DNA of 64,000 bases. It comes from Astropecten irregularis (lineage: Eukaryota; Echinodermata; Asteroidea; Paxillosida; Astropectinidae). The stretch lies in NCBI GenBank assembly GCA_963971285.1, contig OZ020255.1, positions 2,480,001 to 2,544,000 on the forward strand, written 5' to 3'. Positions 22,530-32,902 of this stretch are shown here, piece by piece (positions within the stretch are counted from its first letter, which is position 1; each line of letters opens with the position of its first letter). Position numbers and translations under genes: made by a program. The notes under the pieces are model-generated. The model saw only the letters and a list, made by a program, of their open reading frames with translations, was not told where the DNA came from and did no database searches.

Positions 22530-23770
22530 GTCTAGCTTGCTGAAGTAAGGCAAGCAAGAAAGGGGAAAAGCCCCATAAAAGTGAAGCTTGCTGATGTGAG
22601 ACAAGCAGGTGAGGGGAAAGCCTCATAAGAGTGAATGCTTGCTGAGGTAAGACAAGCAGGAGAGGGGACGGGCCCCATAAGAGTGAAGCTTGCTGATGTG
22701 AGACAAGCAGGAGAGGGGAAAAGCCCCATAAGAGTGAATGTTTGCTGATGTGAGACAAGCAGGAGAGGGGAAAAGCCCCATAAGAGTGAATGCTTGCTGG
22801 TGTGAGACAAGCAGGAGAGGGGAAAAGCCCCTTAAGAGTGAATGCTTGCTGGGGTAAGACAAGCAGGAGAGGGGACGGGCCCCATAAGAGTGAATGTTTG
22901 CTGATGTGAGACAAGCAGGAGAGGGGAAAAGCTCCATAAGAGTGAAGCTTGCTGGTGTGAGACAAGCAGGAGAGGGGAAAAGCCCCTTAAGAGTGAATGC
23001 TTGCTGGGGTAAGACAAGCAGGAGAGGGGACGGGCCCCATAAGAGTGAAGCTTGCTGATGTGAGACAAGCAGGAGAGGGGAAAAGCCCCATAAGAGTGAA
23101 TGCTTGCTGAGGTAAGACAAGCAGGAGAGGGGACGGGCCCCATAAGAGTGAATGTTTGCTGATGTGAGACAAGCAGGAGAGGGGAAAAGCCCCATAAGAG
23201 TGAATGTTTGCTGATGTGAGACAAGCAGGAGAGGGGAAAAGCTCCATAAGAGTGAAGCTTGCTGGTGTGAGACAAGCAGGAGAGGGGAAAAGCCCCTTAA
23301 GAGTGAATGCTTGCTGGGGTAAGACAAGCAGGAGAGGGGACGGGCCCCATAAGAGTGAAGCTTGCTGATGTGAGACAAGCAGGAGAGGGGAAAAGCCCCA
23401 TAAGAGTGAATGCTTGCTGAGGTAAGACAAGCAGGAGAGGGGACGGGCCCCATAAGAGTGAAGCTTGCTGATGTGAGACAAGCAGGAGACGGGAAAAGCC
23501 CCTTAAGAGTGAAGCTTGCTGAGGTAAGACAAGCAGGAGAGGGGACGGGCACCATAAGAGTGTAGCTTGCTGATGTGAGACAAGCAGGAGAGGGGAAAAG
23601 CCCCTTAAGAGTGAAGCTTGCTGAAGTAAGGCAAGCAGGAGAGGGGACGGGCCCCATAAGAGTGAAGCTTGCTGATGTGAGACAAGCAGGAGAGGGGTAA
23701 AGCCCCATTAAGAGTGAAGCTTGCTGAAGTAAGGCAAGCAGGGGAGGGGAAAAGCCCCTATGAGGATGTT
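22530..23770. repeat. 51/52-bp tandem array with higher-order structure
   Basis: About 24 monomers of the type gaagcttgctgatgtgagac followed by aagcaggagaggggaaaagc and cccataagagt. Each monomer can form two stems, GCTTG...CAAGC and GGGG...CCCC. Variants alternate: monomers with gtgag carry GGGGAAAAGCCCC, while those with gtaag mostly carry GGGGACGGGCCCC. A six-monomer block of 310 bp starting at 22891 recurs at 23201. The minus strand is stop-free over long stretches because most units are multiples of 3, which gives a spurious 361-codon frame. Confidence 0.95.
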
Positions 23771-24190
23771 GTTGGCTGATGGCAGCCAGGCAGGAGAGGA
23801 TGAAAGCCCCTATAACTTGCAGCTATAGTTGATGCGAGACAGGCAAGAGAGGGGAAAAGCCCCTATATAAGATAGAGGCTTGCGGATGTGACACTAGCAA
23901 GGAAAGATGAAGCTTGCCGGTAAGAGGCAATCAAAGGGGGTCCCCTGAGAAGGGTGAGGTTCTTTATGAGGCAGGCCCTATCAGGAGAAGAAGAGAAATT
24001 AAGCGGCCAGATAATAATCGCTTATTATGGGACAGGCACAACCTGTATCTGAAGGGAGGGGGAATGTTTGCTGACATGGGACAATTCTAGTCAAATCAGG
24101 AGGAGAGGGAGAAAGCCCCACGAAGGGTTTGCTAGTCCATTCAAATAGTCTAAGTGTTAACGCATAAAAGCAGACGGAAAATGAAGAGAA
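23771..24190. repeat. Degenerate continuation of the 51-bp array
   Basis: Diverged monomers remain recognisable to about 23940 (gacaggcaagagaggggaaa, gaggcttgcggatgtgacac), and the gaaagcccc motif persists to about 24120. Confidence 0.7.
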
Positions 24191-25189
24191 CATTGGGGCA
24201 AACATAACGGTGACGAATGCTTCACTTTTATCGGGAAGGCCCGAAAGTCCAGAAGGGAGAGAACCCTTTACGGTAAGACGGGCTACGCCGGGGCCCGGAA
24301 GAGCCCATCAAGGGGCGGTGTGGACGTGTTCCAGCAAGGAAACACTATATATAATAAAACAGAATGCTATAAGACGTGTTGAACTCTTGTGGTTTTTTGA
24401 TGTGGTTTTTAACACTGTTTTGTTCTCTTTCCTGTTGCCCAGTCCATATGCCCCGCTGGCTTGCAGTCAATACTTCCTGGGAGCAGTTGTCCGCCAATGT
24501 TTTGCAGTTCTTACCTTACAGCCGGGGCAGGGGATAGCTCATGGGCAGACATTATCCGCCGGGAGGGTAGCTATCGCCAGGTTGGACTAAATCCGAGTCT
24601 TGGCTTTTACGGCCCAGAATGGGTCGGGATGGGCGGCTCCGTGGCGCGAGTACTGATGGGAGGCTTGGGATACGTTTTTGACTGGGTTAGGGCACGGTGC
24701 GTGATGTGGAAGGGGAATCAGATCAGAAGCTTTGTCAAGGCAGTCCGGCAAGGCAGTTCCAAAGCGCGCTCTCGCATTGGCGGGTAGTTTGTTTGTGCCC
24801 TTATCATTAAAACAATTGCAGGGCTTTTATTTGCTTGGCAGCTGGATCTCGCCATTTGTCCGTGCGGAGGAGCAGTGGAACCCATGAAGAAGAGCAGTGG
24901 AACCCATGCGGAATTCTCGTTTGATTGCCGTTTCCTAATGGAAGCCAATAGGGGTTCAAGGTGTACATGTAGGCTCCTGGGCGACGACTTGCATTATAAT
25001 TCATTCACTTCCGGAGGGTTCAGCCAGTGCCAAAGAAGACGGGAGTGTCACTGGCCTTATAATTGGGCCATTTCATTGACGTGAGGAGAGGACATCGACG
25101 GCCGGCTTGCACCTTATGGGTCAGTTGCTACGCCTCAATTCTTGCTCTTTATGGGCATCCGATGGGCTGATACGAAGAATGTTATATTT
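24191..25189 (+). other. Interior, possible decayed polymerase region
   Basis: No intact frame. A translated string ALALAGSLFV near 24765-24795 resembles the segment that follows the RT thumb in DIRS-type polymerases, but this is weak on its own. A 19-bp direct duplication (agagcagtggaacccatg) sits at 24868-24910. Confidence 0.25.
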
Positions 25190-25640
25190 GTTTGGGTTGT
25201 GTGGCGTTTTCACCTCCTACCTTAATGGTCCCACCTTGGTTCCGCTGATTCGGGGCCAATAGATTGGGGGACAGGAACTTCCGCTCAACAATGCAGCTCA
25301 CCTTGGATGCATCGAGTTACAGATATAGGGTGGAGTGCTGCGGTCGCTGATTTTGTTAGAGGCATTAAGCTTGGGTTTTATTCGTTCACGAGGGTCATAC
25401 GCTGCAAAGAGGCTCCCTTCACTTCGTGCTCCCTGTGGTGCGCCGTCTTTTGAGCAGAGAGGTGGATGCGCTAGCGGATTCGTTGATATAACGCCACGCG
25501 GGATCAGGTCTCCAAGCGAGGTCGGTCATGTTTGCGAGTGAATTGAGGCCTTCTCATTTGTGCCTGCAGTGGAGAGGAATTTCATTTGTTGGTGCCGTTT
25601 AGCAGTAGGCCTAATCCGACTGACGCTCCCTCGAGGTAAT
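25190..25640 (+). pseudogene. Decayed RNase H-like region of a DIRS-type polymerase
   Basis: Across shifting plus-strand frames the expected landmarks appear in order and at normal spacing: a Trp/Phe-rich connection ending SYLNGPTLVPLIRG (about 25210-25255), LDASSYRY (25301-25324), KEAPFTSCSLW (25405-25437), a basic segment, and NPTDAPSR (25613-25636). In the family these correspond to the DAS, KEL and ADALSR motifs, about 110 residues apart as here. Several frameshifts and stops show it is dead. The call rests on motif recognition by eye. Confidence 0.4.
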
Positions 25641-27024
25641 TTTTGTCGAGGGCTGGCTCTCGGCTCATACCGTCTTTGGGGTGGCTTCTTCGCGGGAGGA
25701 ACTGGGCGGTAAGTAGTACGTGAAGTCTAACGCATGTGGGTTTCTTCTACTAAACGTGCAGTTTGCACGAACGAAAGGCCAGTCAGGAGAGGCTGGTCCA
25801 AAATTTTGGGCGCTTGCCCAAACAATAGCAGGTACGGGGCTGTTTGTTTGATCAAGCTGGGATGCACTTGCTCGAACTTGCCCCCCCCCCCCCCCCCTGC
25901 TGCCAATGTTACTGAAGGTGGAAACCCCGGATGACATCGTCAATAGACCGAGGCTCAAGAGGGAAGACCCGATCCTGTCATGATGTCCTTGGATGGCCTA
26001 GTGGGGGAGACAAGGTTTGCAAGAAGGCTGGCGTCAACCATGCCTGGTATTCGGTAGCGGGCACAGTGGGCTCATCTGGGAAGACCTTATGGCATATTGT
26101 CCTCTTTGTACTCGATTGCGGACATCCAGGGTATCCAAACGCCAGAGAGAAAATTCCAATCATCGAAGTGGGTCAAAAAATAAATGAATCTACTCAGTTG
26201 GAGCAGGCCAGGGCGCTCGTCTTACCAGGAGGTACAATGGACTTTTTTCTCTGGCGTGCGCGATGGTTGGTCGGTGAGATTTGGGAGTCAGGCAGCTTTG
26301 CCTTCGCTAGGGCAGCGAACCCAAGCCTCATTTCAGCTGAATATTTGGGTTCCCTTCTGATTTCTAGGCATATGGGGCAACGGGCTTGAATCAGGGTTGT
26401 GGATCTGGCCCGCGAGGATGCTTTGACACGTTTTCAGGAGCTTCAAATTTCCGGATGCCCCGTGCCAGTTGCTTAGTGAACAATTTTTTTTTTTTCGTGA
26501 GGCAGCCCTGATATCCGGTTTCAAACTGCATTGTCAGGTTCTTTGGACGAGGGCTGCCACGCCCTGGGAGCACTTAGGCACTTGGCCTCCACCTTGAAGC
26601 TTCTAGGGCCGCGGAGCAGAGCAGAGAGCGGCGCCCCGAACCTGGGGTGCAGCTGTGCCACATTAACGACGTAACGAGGCCTCGCGTCACAGTTCTAGTG
26701 CCTCGCAGTGCGGTTATAGCCTTAACGGTAGTGGAAGGTGTTCAGCAGCGGGCTTTGCTGGGGTTTCTATCGCCCTTTGGTCCGTGGCTCCAGAGCCCTT
26801 CTGGCTTTCCAATTCATTACCTTACTGGAGTTCAGACAGGTCTATAAAATCGGATATGGGGTCTAGAGCCCAATGGCAAGAGATGAGACAACGGTGGACG
26901 AAATGGTTGCAGGTTTTGCAGCTTATCAGAAAGGGGGCGGCTAAGGTATGGGAGTGAGAGATGGGGTGGTTTAGGGAGAGTTTTACTTGGAGGAGATGCG
27001 CGGTTCGGCAGGTGCCCGGAACTA
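25641..27024. other. 3' interior of the split-repeat unit
   Basis: The longest frame is 25931-26389 on plus (152 codons), with no domain I can name. A tyrosine recombinase would be expected here if the element is DIRS-type, but no H-x-x-R or terminal Tyr signature is evident. A poly-C run lies at 25880-25898. Confidence 0.4.
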
Positions 27025-27091
27025 AAATCATTTCTACCCATATCTCAATCCATAGAATCCAGAGCCCGAGACAATACAGCGATGCAAATAG
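27025..27091 (+). repeat. Internal repeat B1 (67 bp)
   Basis: Begins aaatcatttctacccatatc and ends acagcgatgcaaatag. It differs from B2 at one visible position (gagaca versus gagaaa). It directly precedes A2. Confidence 0.85.
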
Positions 27092-27095
27092 TTTA

Positions 27096-27155
27096 CTATT
27101 TGCATCGATGTGAACGTTGAGGGCGACTGATGATATATCAGTCGCGATTCTGTAG
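27096..27155 (+). repeat. Internal repeat A2 (60 bp)
   Basis: Identical to A1. Only tttA-type spacer bases separate it from B1, so B1 end and A2 start form the hairpin cgatgcaaatag-ttta-ctatttgcatcg. Confidence 0.9.
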
Positions 27156-27300
27156 ATTCTGGGGATGAGGTGGAAGCGGAAGCGGAAGCTGCAATGTACA
27201 CGCCGCGCGCCTTTGGATTACAGGGGTGATTTTCTCCTTTTGCCCCGCCCACCCACCCCCTTTTGGAAGCATCGTTGCTGTAGGGCTGGTTTCTACACCC

Positions 27301-27367
27301 AAATCATTTCTACCCATATCTCAATCCATAGAATCCAGAGCCCGAGAAAATACAGCGATGCAAATAG
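27301..27367 (+). repeat. Terminal repeat B2 (67 bp)
   Basis: Second copy of B in the same orientation, 145 bp after A2. It ends cagcgatgcaaatag and marks the right end of the unit. The following tggtagaacatctttc ... ggctgaatgtctccacg matches a block near 14721-14790. Confidence 0.85.
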
Positions 27368-27795
27368 TGGTAGAACATCTTTCAAAATTCTCTGGTGGCC
27401 ATTTCAGGCTGAATGTCTCCACGTTTTTAATGCTAACTAAATATGTGTAATTTTGTTTTTAGGTCTTCCTAGAAGTCAACACTAAAAGTGTCAAATACAT
27501 CCCGACGCAGTATTTTAGGTTTCGTCAAGGCTGCGTGCAGTTAATTTAGGGATATTATATATTGAAAAGCACGAGGAAACCAAAAACCTACGAAAGAACT
27601 TGAGGTTTCTCCTCAGCTGCTGGGAGTATTTCATGAATATAAATGTGCGCGGTTGTCGATTCGGGCACTTCATTAATGACGTCAGTGTTTGAACTTGGTT
27701 ATGACTAAATTGAGTTTTGTCCATTAGGGTAATTTCTCATCGACTCATTGGTAGTATGAACAGCTTATCGGGCTGGATAACTCTACAGCCAGCCA

Positions 27796-28480
27796 CTAGA
27801 TATGAAGGGCATCTCGATGCTCAGTATTTACACGAACTTGGTGGAACATGCCATCTATATCAGCCATCAAGACACCAACGAGCTTGTTGCTGAGATCCGG
27901 ACCTGGATATGCATTAATTTTCATTGAGTGAGGTACCTTGGAAAGATGTTGCTCAATCGAACATGATTCGCATTTTATCTGGCTTGTGGGGGTTAAGTAT
28001 AGGGTGATGGAGCAGGTACCACACGTAACCATCATTCCTGTCCATTTCATTATCTTGGACCATTTACGCATATCCCTGCCTTAGGAGGTCGTTGATTCTG
28101 TAATTCTCCTATAGAACTGGATCATTGGAAAGCCGCCTTCCCAATAGACCCAAGAAGTGTTCAGTATTATAAATGGATCTGTCGTCAGGTAGGTGTGATG
28201 ACGGTCTCTCCTTAAATGGAATTTTCAAGGAGTGATTGGCTCCTTGTCGACACTAGAGAGAACTTTCCAAATGTGCTTTAATTCCTTTCAATGGTGGATG
28301 GAATACTTGTGCTGCTTCCAACATCATCAAGCTTCCAAAACTTCTCAGCTTGATGCTGTAGGTCAACTTCGTTTTGACGAAGTACAAAGCAAATACTTGG
28401 CCTGACTTCTAAAGGTTATCTTGACCAAATGTCCAGCCTAGAGCCGTAATGGTTGCCGCTATCTTCGGAGGTATGCCATC
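27796..28480 (-). pseudogene. BEL/Pao retrotransposon pol remnant
   Basis: The minus strand encodes, with frameshifts and stops, motifs typical of the BEL/Pao polymerase in order. They are a stretch like LPDDRSIYNTEHFLGLLGRR, then NPHKPDKMRIMFD, then PGPDLSNKLVGVL and finally MADIDGMFHQVRVNTEHRD. About a dozen residues normally between LVGVL and MADI are deleted. No LTR, integrase or complete RT is present, so it is a dead fragment. Confidence 0.8.
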
Positions 28481-28538
28481 ACTTGGTTTTCCATGATGCA
28501 TTTTTTTGTTGAAAAGGTATAAGATATCAAAGCTCACA

Positions 28539-28621
28539 AATAATACCACCCTACGGAATGGAATCAACCAAAGCTCATGTCATGAGCTTTTGTTGATTCC
28601 ATTCCGGAGGGTGGTATTATT
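28539..28621. repeat. 83-bp near-perfect palindrome
   Basis: The left arm aataataccaccctacggaa ... aagctcatg is repeated as its reverse complement catgagctttt ... ggtggtattatt. Arms are about 41 bp with a few mismatches around a single-base centre. The flanks show no obvious target duplication. Confidence 0.9.
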
Positions 28622-29799
28622 CACGAACATGGAAAATCATTCTTATAAAATCCAATCGTTTAAGCCTCACAACCTTGGCTTTCTTTAAAGGCATCATTAA
28701 TGAATATTTTGTCCCATTCCGTATTCAACTTTCTATTTAAGATGTTTATTCATTACCCGATCTTCAATATGGTACATTGGCCTGAGAAAGCACTTATCGA
28801 AATCCTAATAAAAAGCTCGTTTTTCAGAACAATTCGTTATGATTGATTAATGATTAACTTCCAAGAGAACACTGCGTCACTAATTCGTGAAATTCATCAC
28901 CTTGTCTGTATGTGATCTCCGTAAATATCGCTTTTGTGAAGTAACACACAATTTTGAAAACAATATACATTGCTTCAAATCCTACTTAAAATACATTGTC
29001 TTTGAATATTACATTATTTTGTGAAGAATGCTAATATCACAATTACGACAGCGGAATTTTAAAAACGATTTATCTTAATAAGGTAAGAACATCCTTACAC
29101 CTCTCAACCGTTAAAAACCTGGGACACCTCCCTTGAACTAAAATCAATACTTCTGCCATTGGCGCCAATAATGTAACCTAAAGGGCATTATGAAGGTGCA
29201 TATAAGTTACTAATGAGTATAATTTATTACAGAAATAAGTAATGAAGTTTAAAAGGGTGACGTATTATACCTCATATAACATACATTATTTTATGAAATT
29301 ATTCATCCACTACTTTTATTTTAATTTATAGACATTAGCCAGGATTCATTAGATTCTAGTGTAATCAAATGTATTTGATGTATTTGATTATTGATCACTC
29401 CTCTCATTAAAACTACATGAGGTAACTATGATTACTCATAGTAACACGTAATAATTGCATAAATACACATTAGGAACAAACATCGATTACGAAAAAAATA
29501 TAATAAGTACAGCGTGATTCATGATAATTTATTTTAAAATTAAGATAATTTATTTAAAAATAATTGATTTTCATGAACCAACTCTTCAACTTTAGTGTCA
29601 TTACACCTTTTTGTGGCCGCCATGACATATGACATTGTTGGCGAATCACAACCACTAACTGCATCCCGTTATTGCGCTTGTCGCGGGAGTTGACTGATGT
29701 TATCATAACTATTTGTTTATCTTTCACTTGAGTTCTTACGTACCGTAACTAAGCAAACAAAGATTATGAAAAAAAAACATGCAACATTTAAAAAACACA
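28622..29799. other. No recognised gene
   Basis: AT-rich sequence, including attaattatgattaat-like inverted AT tracts at 29515-29575. No supported feature. Confidence 0.4.
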
Positions 29800-29950
29800 C
29801 AAACAATATGTGCGCAGGTCTATGATGTGCGATGCATCGCGCGTCATTATGTGCACAGATATTTGTGATGTGCAAACATCGCACATCACTGATATGTATC
29901 ACACATCACAAATGTGTGTGCAGATATTTGCGATGTGCGATGTCCCTCCT
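29800..29950. repeat. Cluster of gatgtgc/gcacatc inverted repeats
   Basis: gatgtgc and gcacatc units recur about eight times in both orientations, for example gtgatgtgcaaacatcgcacatcac (perfect 9-bp stem). The cluster gives several mutually exclusive hairpins. Confidence 0.75.
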
Positions 29951-31547
29951 GTGCAACAAGTCTTTGCCATCTTCACGCTGTGAATAATGTAATGCGCGCC
30001 CGAAGTGTCATGTGTCATGGTGCCCACCACATCATGCCCTGAATACGAAACCATACTATTATAATCAGGGTTTAACCCTTACTTGTTAAATTACTACATT
30101 CACCAACATTTACAAACTCACAGAGATACGGGATCAGGCCAATTGACACCAATTTACAATCAGAAAGAAATGGTGCCAAACATCATACATTAATTATATC
30201 CAAGATTCATTGTTGTGAATATCAAAGGTCCTGATAAAAATGAACACTTATAATGAAGTTGCACTCACATGCTATGGACCATTATGTTTTATGAAGGGAA
30301 TGTTGAGATTCAGAGGATGTACACCATGTAAGGACATTTATTGTCACCCATGTTTTAGAATTGCTCGGACACTATTGGTATATTTTCCTCAATTTTTGTT
30401 GACATCTTGCAGCAGCGTCAGTGCAGTTGAAAATCAGTGATCAAACTGTACTTACTCTACTTCTTTTAGTACCCTACTTGCCATGTTTAACTGCTTACAT
30501 TTTGCATGTACTGTATTGTACAGTTTTTGTGTGTGCCAATAACTGGGTTTCGAATAACAACATTTGGACACATTCAAAGATACATTAGAGCTTGAAACTC
30601 CTCATGGCACATGTGAGTCTGGGGCAGCCACCTGTGAACCTGTTCTCGTTCAGACTGTAAATTCCTAGTTCAAACCTTTATTTATCAGACAGTGTGTCAT
30701 TTTATTAAACATAAAATCATTATTCACAAACGACAATCTGAATGTAAAAGTAAACGAAGGAAATCTAGCCCAATAGGTAAAATAATAACAAATACACTGA
30801 CAAATATTTTTTAATTTGGCAGAATATATTGGTGATCTTGTGGTCATGTAGCTTTTCAATGACCTTTTTTGCACTCCTAGTATGTACAACATAGGATTAG
30901 TCAGCTATCGTCATTGCACCATTTATCAAATGGACAGGTACATGTATATTTTATCGTATTTCTTTATCAACCTACAATCTTGATCTCTAACTGATTTGTA
31001 TGCCTACATTACAGAGTATACACCATAAAAACTCTTGTGAGGAAAAACTTTGAAAGTTTTAAGTGATCTAAAAACGAGGATTAATAAATTCCTTGTTAAT
31101 AGGAATATAGTGAAAAGACTTGTGATCGTTTTTTTTTAGCCCTATTTGAGCATCCGAATACCTGGCAGAATACGGGTAAGTAGGACTGCAGTCCGTTGTA
31201 ACGTAACATAACAGTTCTAGCTGAAGAGCGGCGAGTTCATACAATATAGCGACACCATGGAAAGACCGAGCGACGCGGGACTTTTCAATACATGAATTTT
31301 ATGAAGTTTTAGGTGAACATAAGGGTTGAAGTTTGGCAGAGATCATTTTAAGTTCTTAATAACTTTATGCTAATAATAGCTAAAAGGGTATGTCTTCCTT
31401 TTCATATTTCCCTTTTTATTTCCCTGACTTGTCCACGCCTGACCGCCTCTGCACTGCCGAGTGATTCCCCATTGAGAACTTTGTTTCTTTTTTATTCTCC
31501 GCATTCACCCCAACGAAACCATTTACATGCATCGGACAATTTTGTAC
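29951..31547. other. No recognised gene
   Basis: Intergenic AT-rich sequence. Short frames only, none convincing. Confidence 0.4.
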
Positions 31548-31826
31548 CGTGCTGTCGATAGATGGCAGCAAACTACCGTTCTCCTTCTGCACACGCTTTA
31601 AGTACGGCGATTGTCCAAAAACTTTCCAAACGTCGCAGGAAAATACTGTTAAAATTAAATTCAGGACATTTACAATTTAATTGTAATAATATTGTTTAGC
31701 TTCACATTGCCGCCCAACCCGATTTTAATGCCCGAAAATACAGGTGAGGTAAAATTCTTATGTTAAGCAAGGAATAATGTGATAGGTCTCGATTGCCAAA
31801 GTAAAAACTTTGTGCACAAGACAATA

Positions 31827-32147
31827 AAAACAATTCTTAATTCTTAATTTTTATTCTGTAAAGGTTTTGTCAAAACAAATGTTTTTTTAGTAATGTATAT
31901 ACGAGTAGCAGCTGATTATATTTATATGTTGTTTATTGTTTTTAAATCGCTGTAATCTGTCCTATCTCTTTATGTATTGTTCTGTCCTTTATGTCTTTTT
32001 GTAATTTGTATTGTGTGGATAGCCTTTTCTATAGTGATTTATTTCGCTTTTGGGCATCCGCGGGCATGTCTTTCTTTATGTTTTTGTCTGAGGTTTATTT
32101 TATATTCTTGTATATTGCTGCCCGAAAATAAATAAATAAATAAATAA
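31827..32147 (+). mobile_element. LINE-like 3' end with TAAA tail, inserted in repeat
   Basis: A 320-bp T-rich sequence ends in (aaat)6 (gcccgaaaataaataaataa and on). It interrupts an element whose intact counterpart is at 48060-48530. The tail structure indicates a retroposed 3' UTR fragment in plus orientation. Confidence 0.65.
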
Positions 32148-32306
32148 ATATGCTGTTTGCCATCGGCCTCCATGACCGTTTGTAAGTCTCCCTTTTGATG
32201 GCCAATCTCCATAGATTCTGCATTTGTCTATTGTAAGGGAACTCATGTCCTCCCCTGCCACCAACACCAGACACTGCACATGTACCAGGCATTTCCATTC
32301 ACTTAT
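32148..32306 (-). pseudogene. THAP-like zinc-finger fragment
   Basis: Minus-strand translation gives MEMPGTCAVSGVGGRGG, then HEFPYNRQMQNLWRLAIKR and SWRPMANSI. The pattern (MP..C, FP, W..AI.R, then a Cys..F segment beyond the insertion) is that of the THAP DNA-binding domain found in P-element-type transposases and THAP proteins. The second cysteine of the finger is changed, and the frame is cut by the insertion at 32147. Confidence 0.45.
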
Positions 32307-32611
32307 TTTACGCCGTTTGTGTTTACGACGAATATTCGTGAACAAAAGCAATGACAACTGAATCGACTCATTTTTCCTGAGACTGGTGTAGCGCGCCCTC
32401 TTGAGATTATAAATGGTTAGTCAAACAATTCCCATTGGACAATGACTCAATAGCGAGCCAGGATGAGCATCCTTGTTTATAACGAACGTTATAACAGGCT
32501 CCGATGAGCGTTTCCTTTCACCATTAGCTCATCCACACAATATTGATATAGTTTAAAAGTAACGAAACCCATTGTCGAAAATGTCGTTAGTTTAGTATTC
32601 ATAAATTTATT

Positions 32612-32902
32612 TTAAACCTTTGTTAGCTCCGTTTCTTTGGTTGTGACATCAGTTTCCGATGTCTTGTTGGACTGGTGAGGGCGCTGTTGGGTACTGGTGC
32701 TTGCAGTGTCAGTGCGCTGATCGTGACTTCCCATCACTCGATCCTTCCACATTGAAATCACGCGCTGATTGCAGACGAAAGCGAGGCAGATGAACGCCCC
32801 CTGGAGGGAGTTCAGAATGATGAAGGGATACCATAAGATTTGGACGCCTGAGAAGGAGGCTACGAAGCCGAAGAGCCAAGTGAAGCCCATGATAGCAGTA
32901 AG
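32612..32902 (-). CDS. Exon 4: TM6, TM7, cytoplasmic tail and stop
   Basis: The acceptor ccttcag|CTTACTGCT is in phase 0. The exon encodes GFTWLFGFVASFSGV (TM6), YPFIILNSLQGAFICLAF (TM7) and a hydrophilic tail with TDTASTSTQQRP. Stop TAA is at 32612-32614. An AATAAA on the minus strand directly follows the stop. Confidence 0.88.
   Translation of the reverse strand, partial: LTAIMGFTWLFGFVASFSGVQILWYPFIILNSLQGAFICLAFVCNQRVISMWKDRVMGSHDQRTDTASTSTQQRPHQSNKTSETDVTTKETELTKV

Larger units (their letters stand above)
18809..27367 (+). mobile_element. Candidate DIRS-order (PAT/Ngaro-like) element with split direct repeats
   Basis: An identical 60-bp sequence A occurs at 18809-18868 and 27096-27155. 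A 67-bp sequence B occurs at 27025-27091 and 27301-27367, with one visible difference. The order A1 - about 8.2 kb - B1-A2-B2 is the split-direct-repeat layout of PAT/Ngaro-like tyrosine-recombinase retrotransposons. The interior is visibly richer in G and C than its flanks and packed with tandem repeats. A decayed RNase H-like region lies at 25190-25640. No intact recombinase or RT palm was found, so this copy is dead or non-autonomous. An unrelated satellite-rich insertion is the alternative. Confidence 0.5.
31548..32420. repeat. Dispersed element with THAP-like coding fragment, copy 1 (interrupted)
   Basis: 31548-31826 plus 32148-32420 align with 48060-48530, sharing ctgtcgatagatggcagcaaac, ttgtgcaca and gcgccctcttgag. 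The two halves are split here by a 320-bp insertion (31827-32147). Confidence 0.8.

Noticed and set aside
22623-23708. Minus-strand 361-codon frame of SPACLTSASFTLMG-type repeats
   Set aside because: It arises because the 51-bp array is a multiple of three and stop-free on that strand; no start context, and monomers of 52 bp shift the frame.
25931-26389. 152-codon plus-strand frame as a tyrosine recombinase or hydrolase
   Set aside because: No catalytic motif could be aligned; position alone is not evidence.
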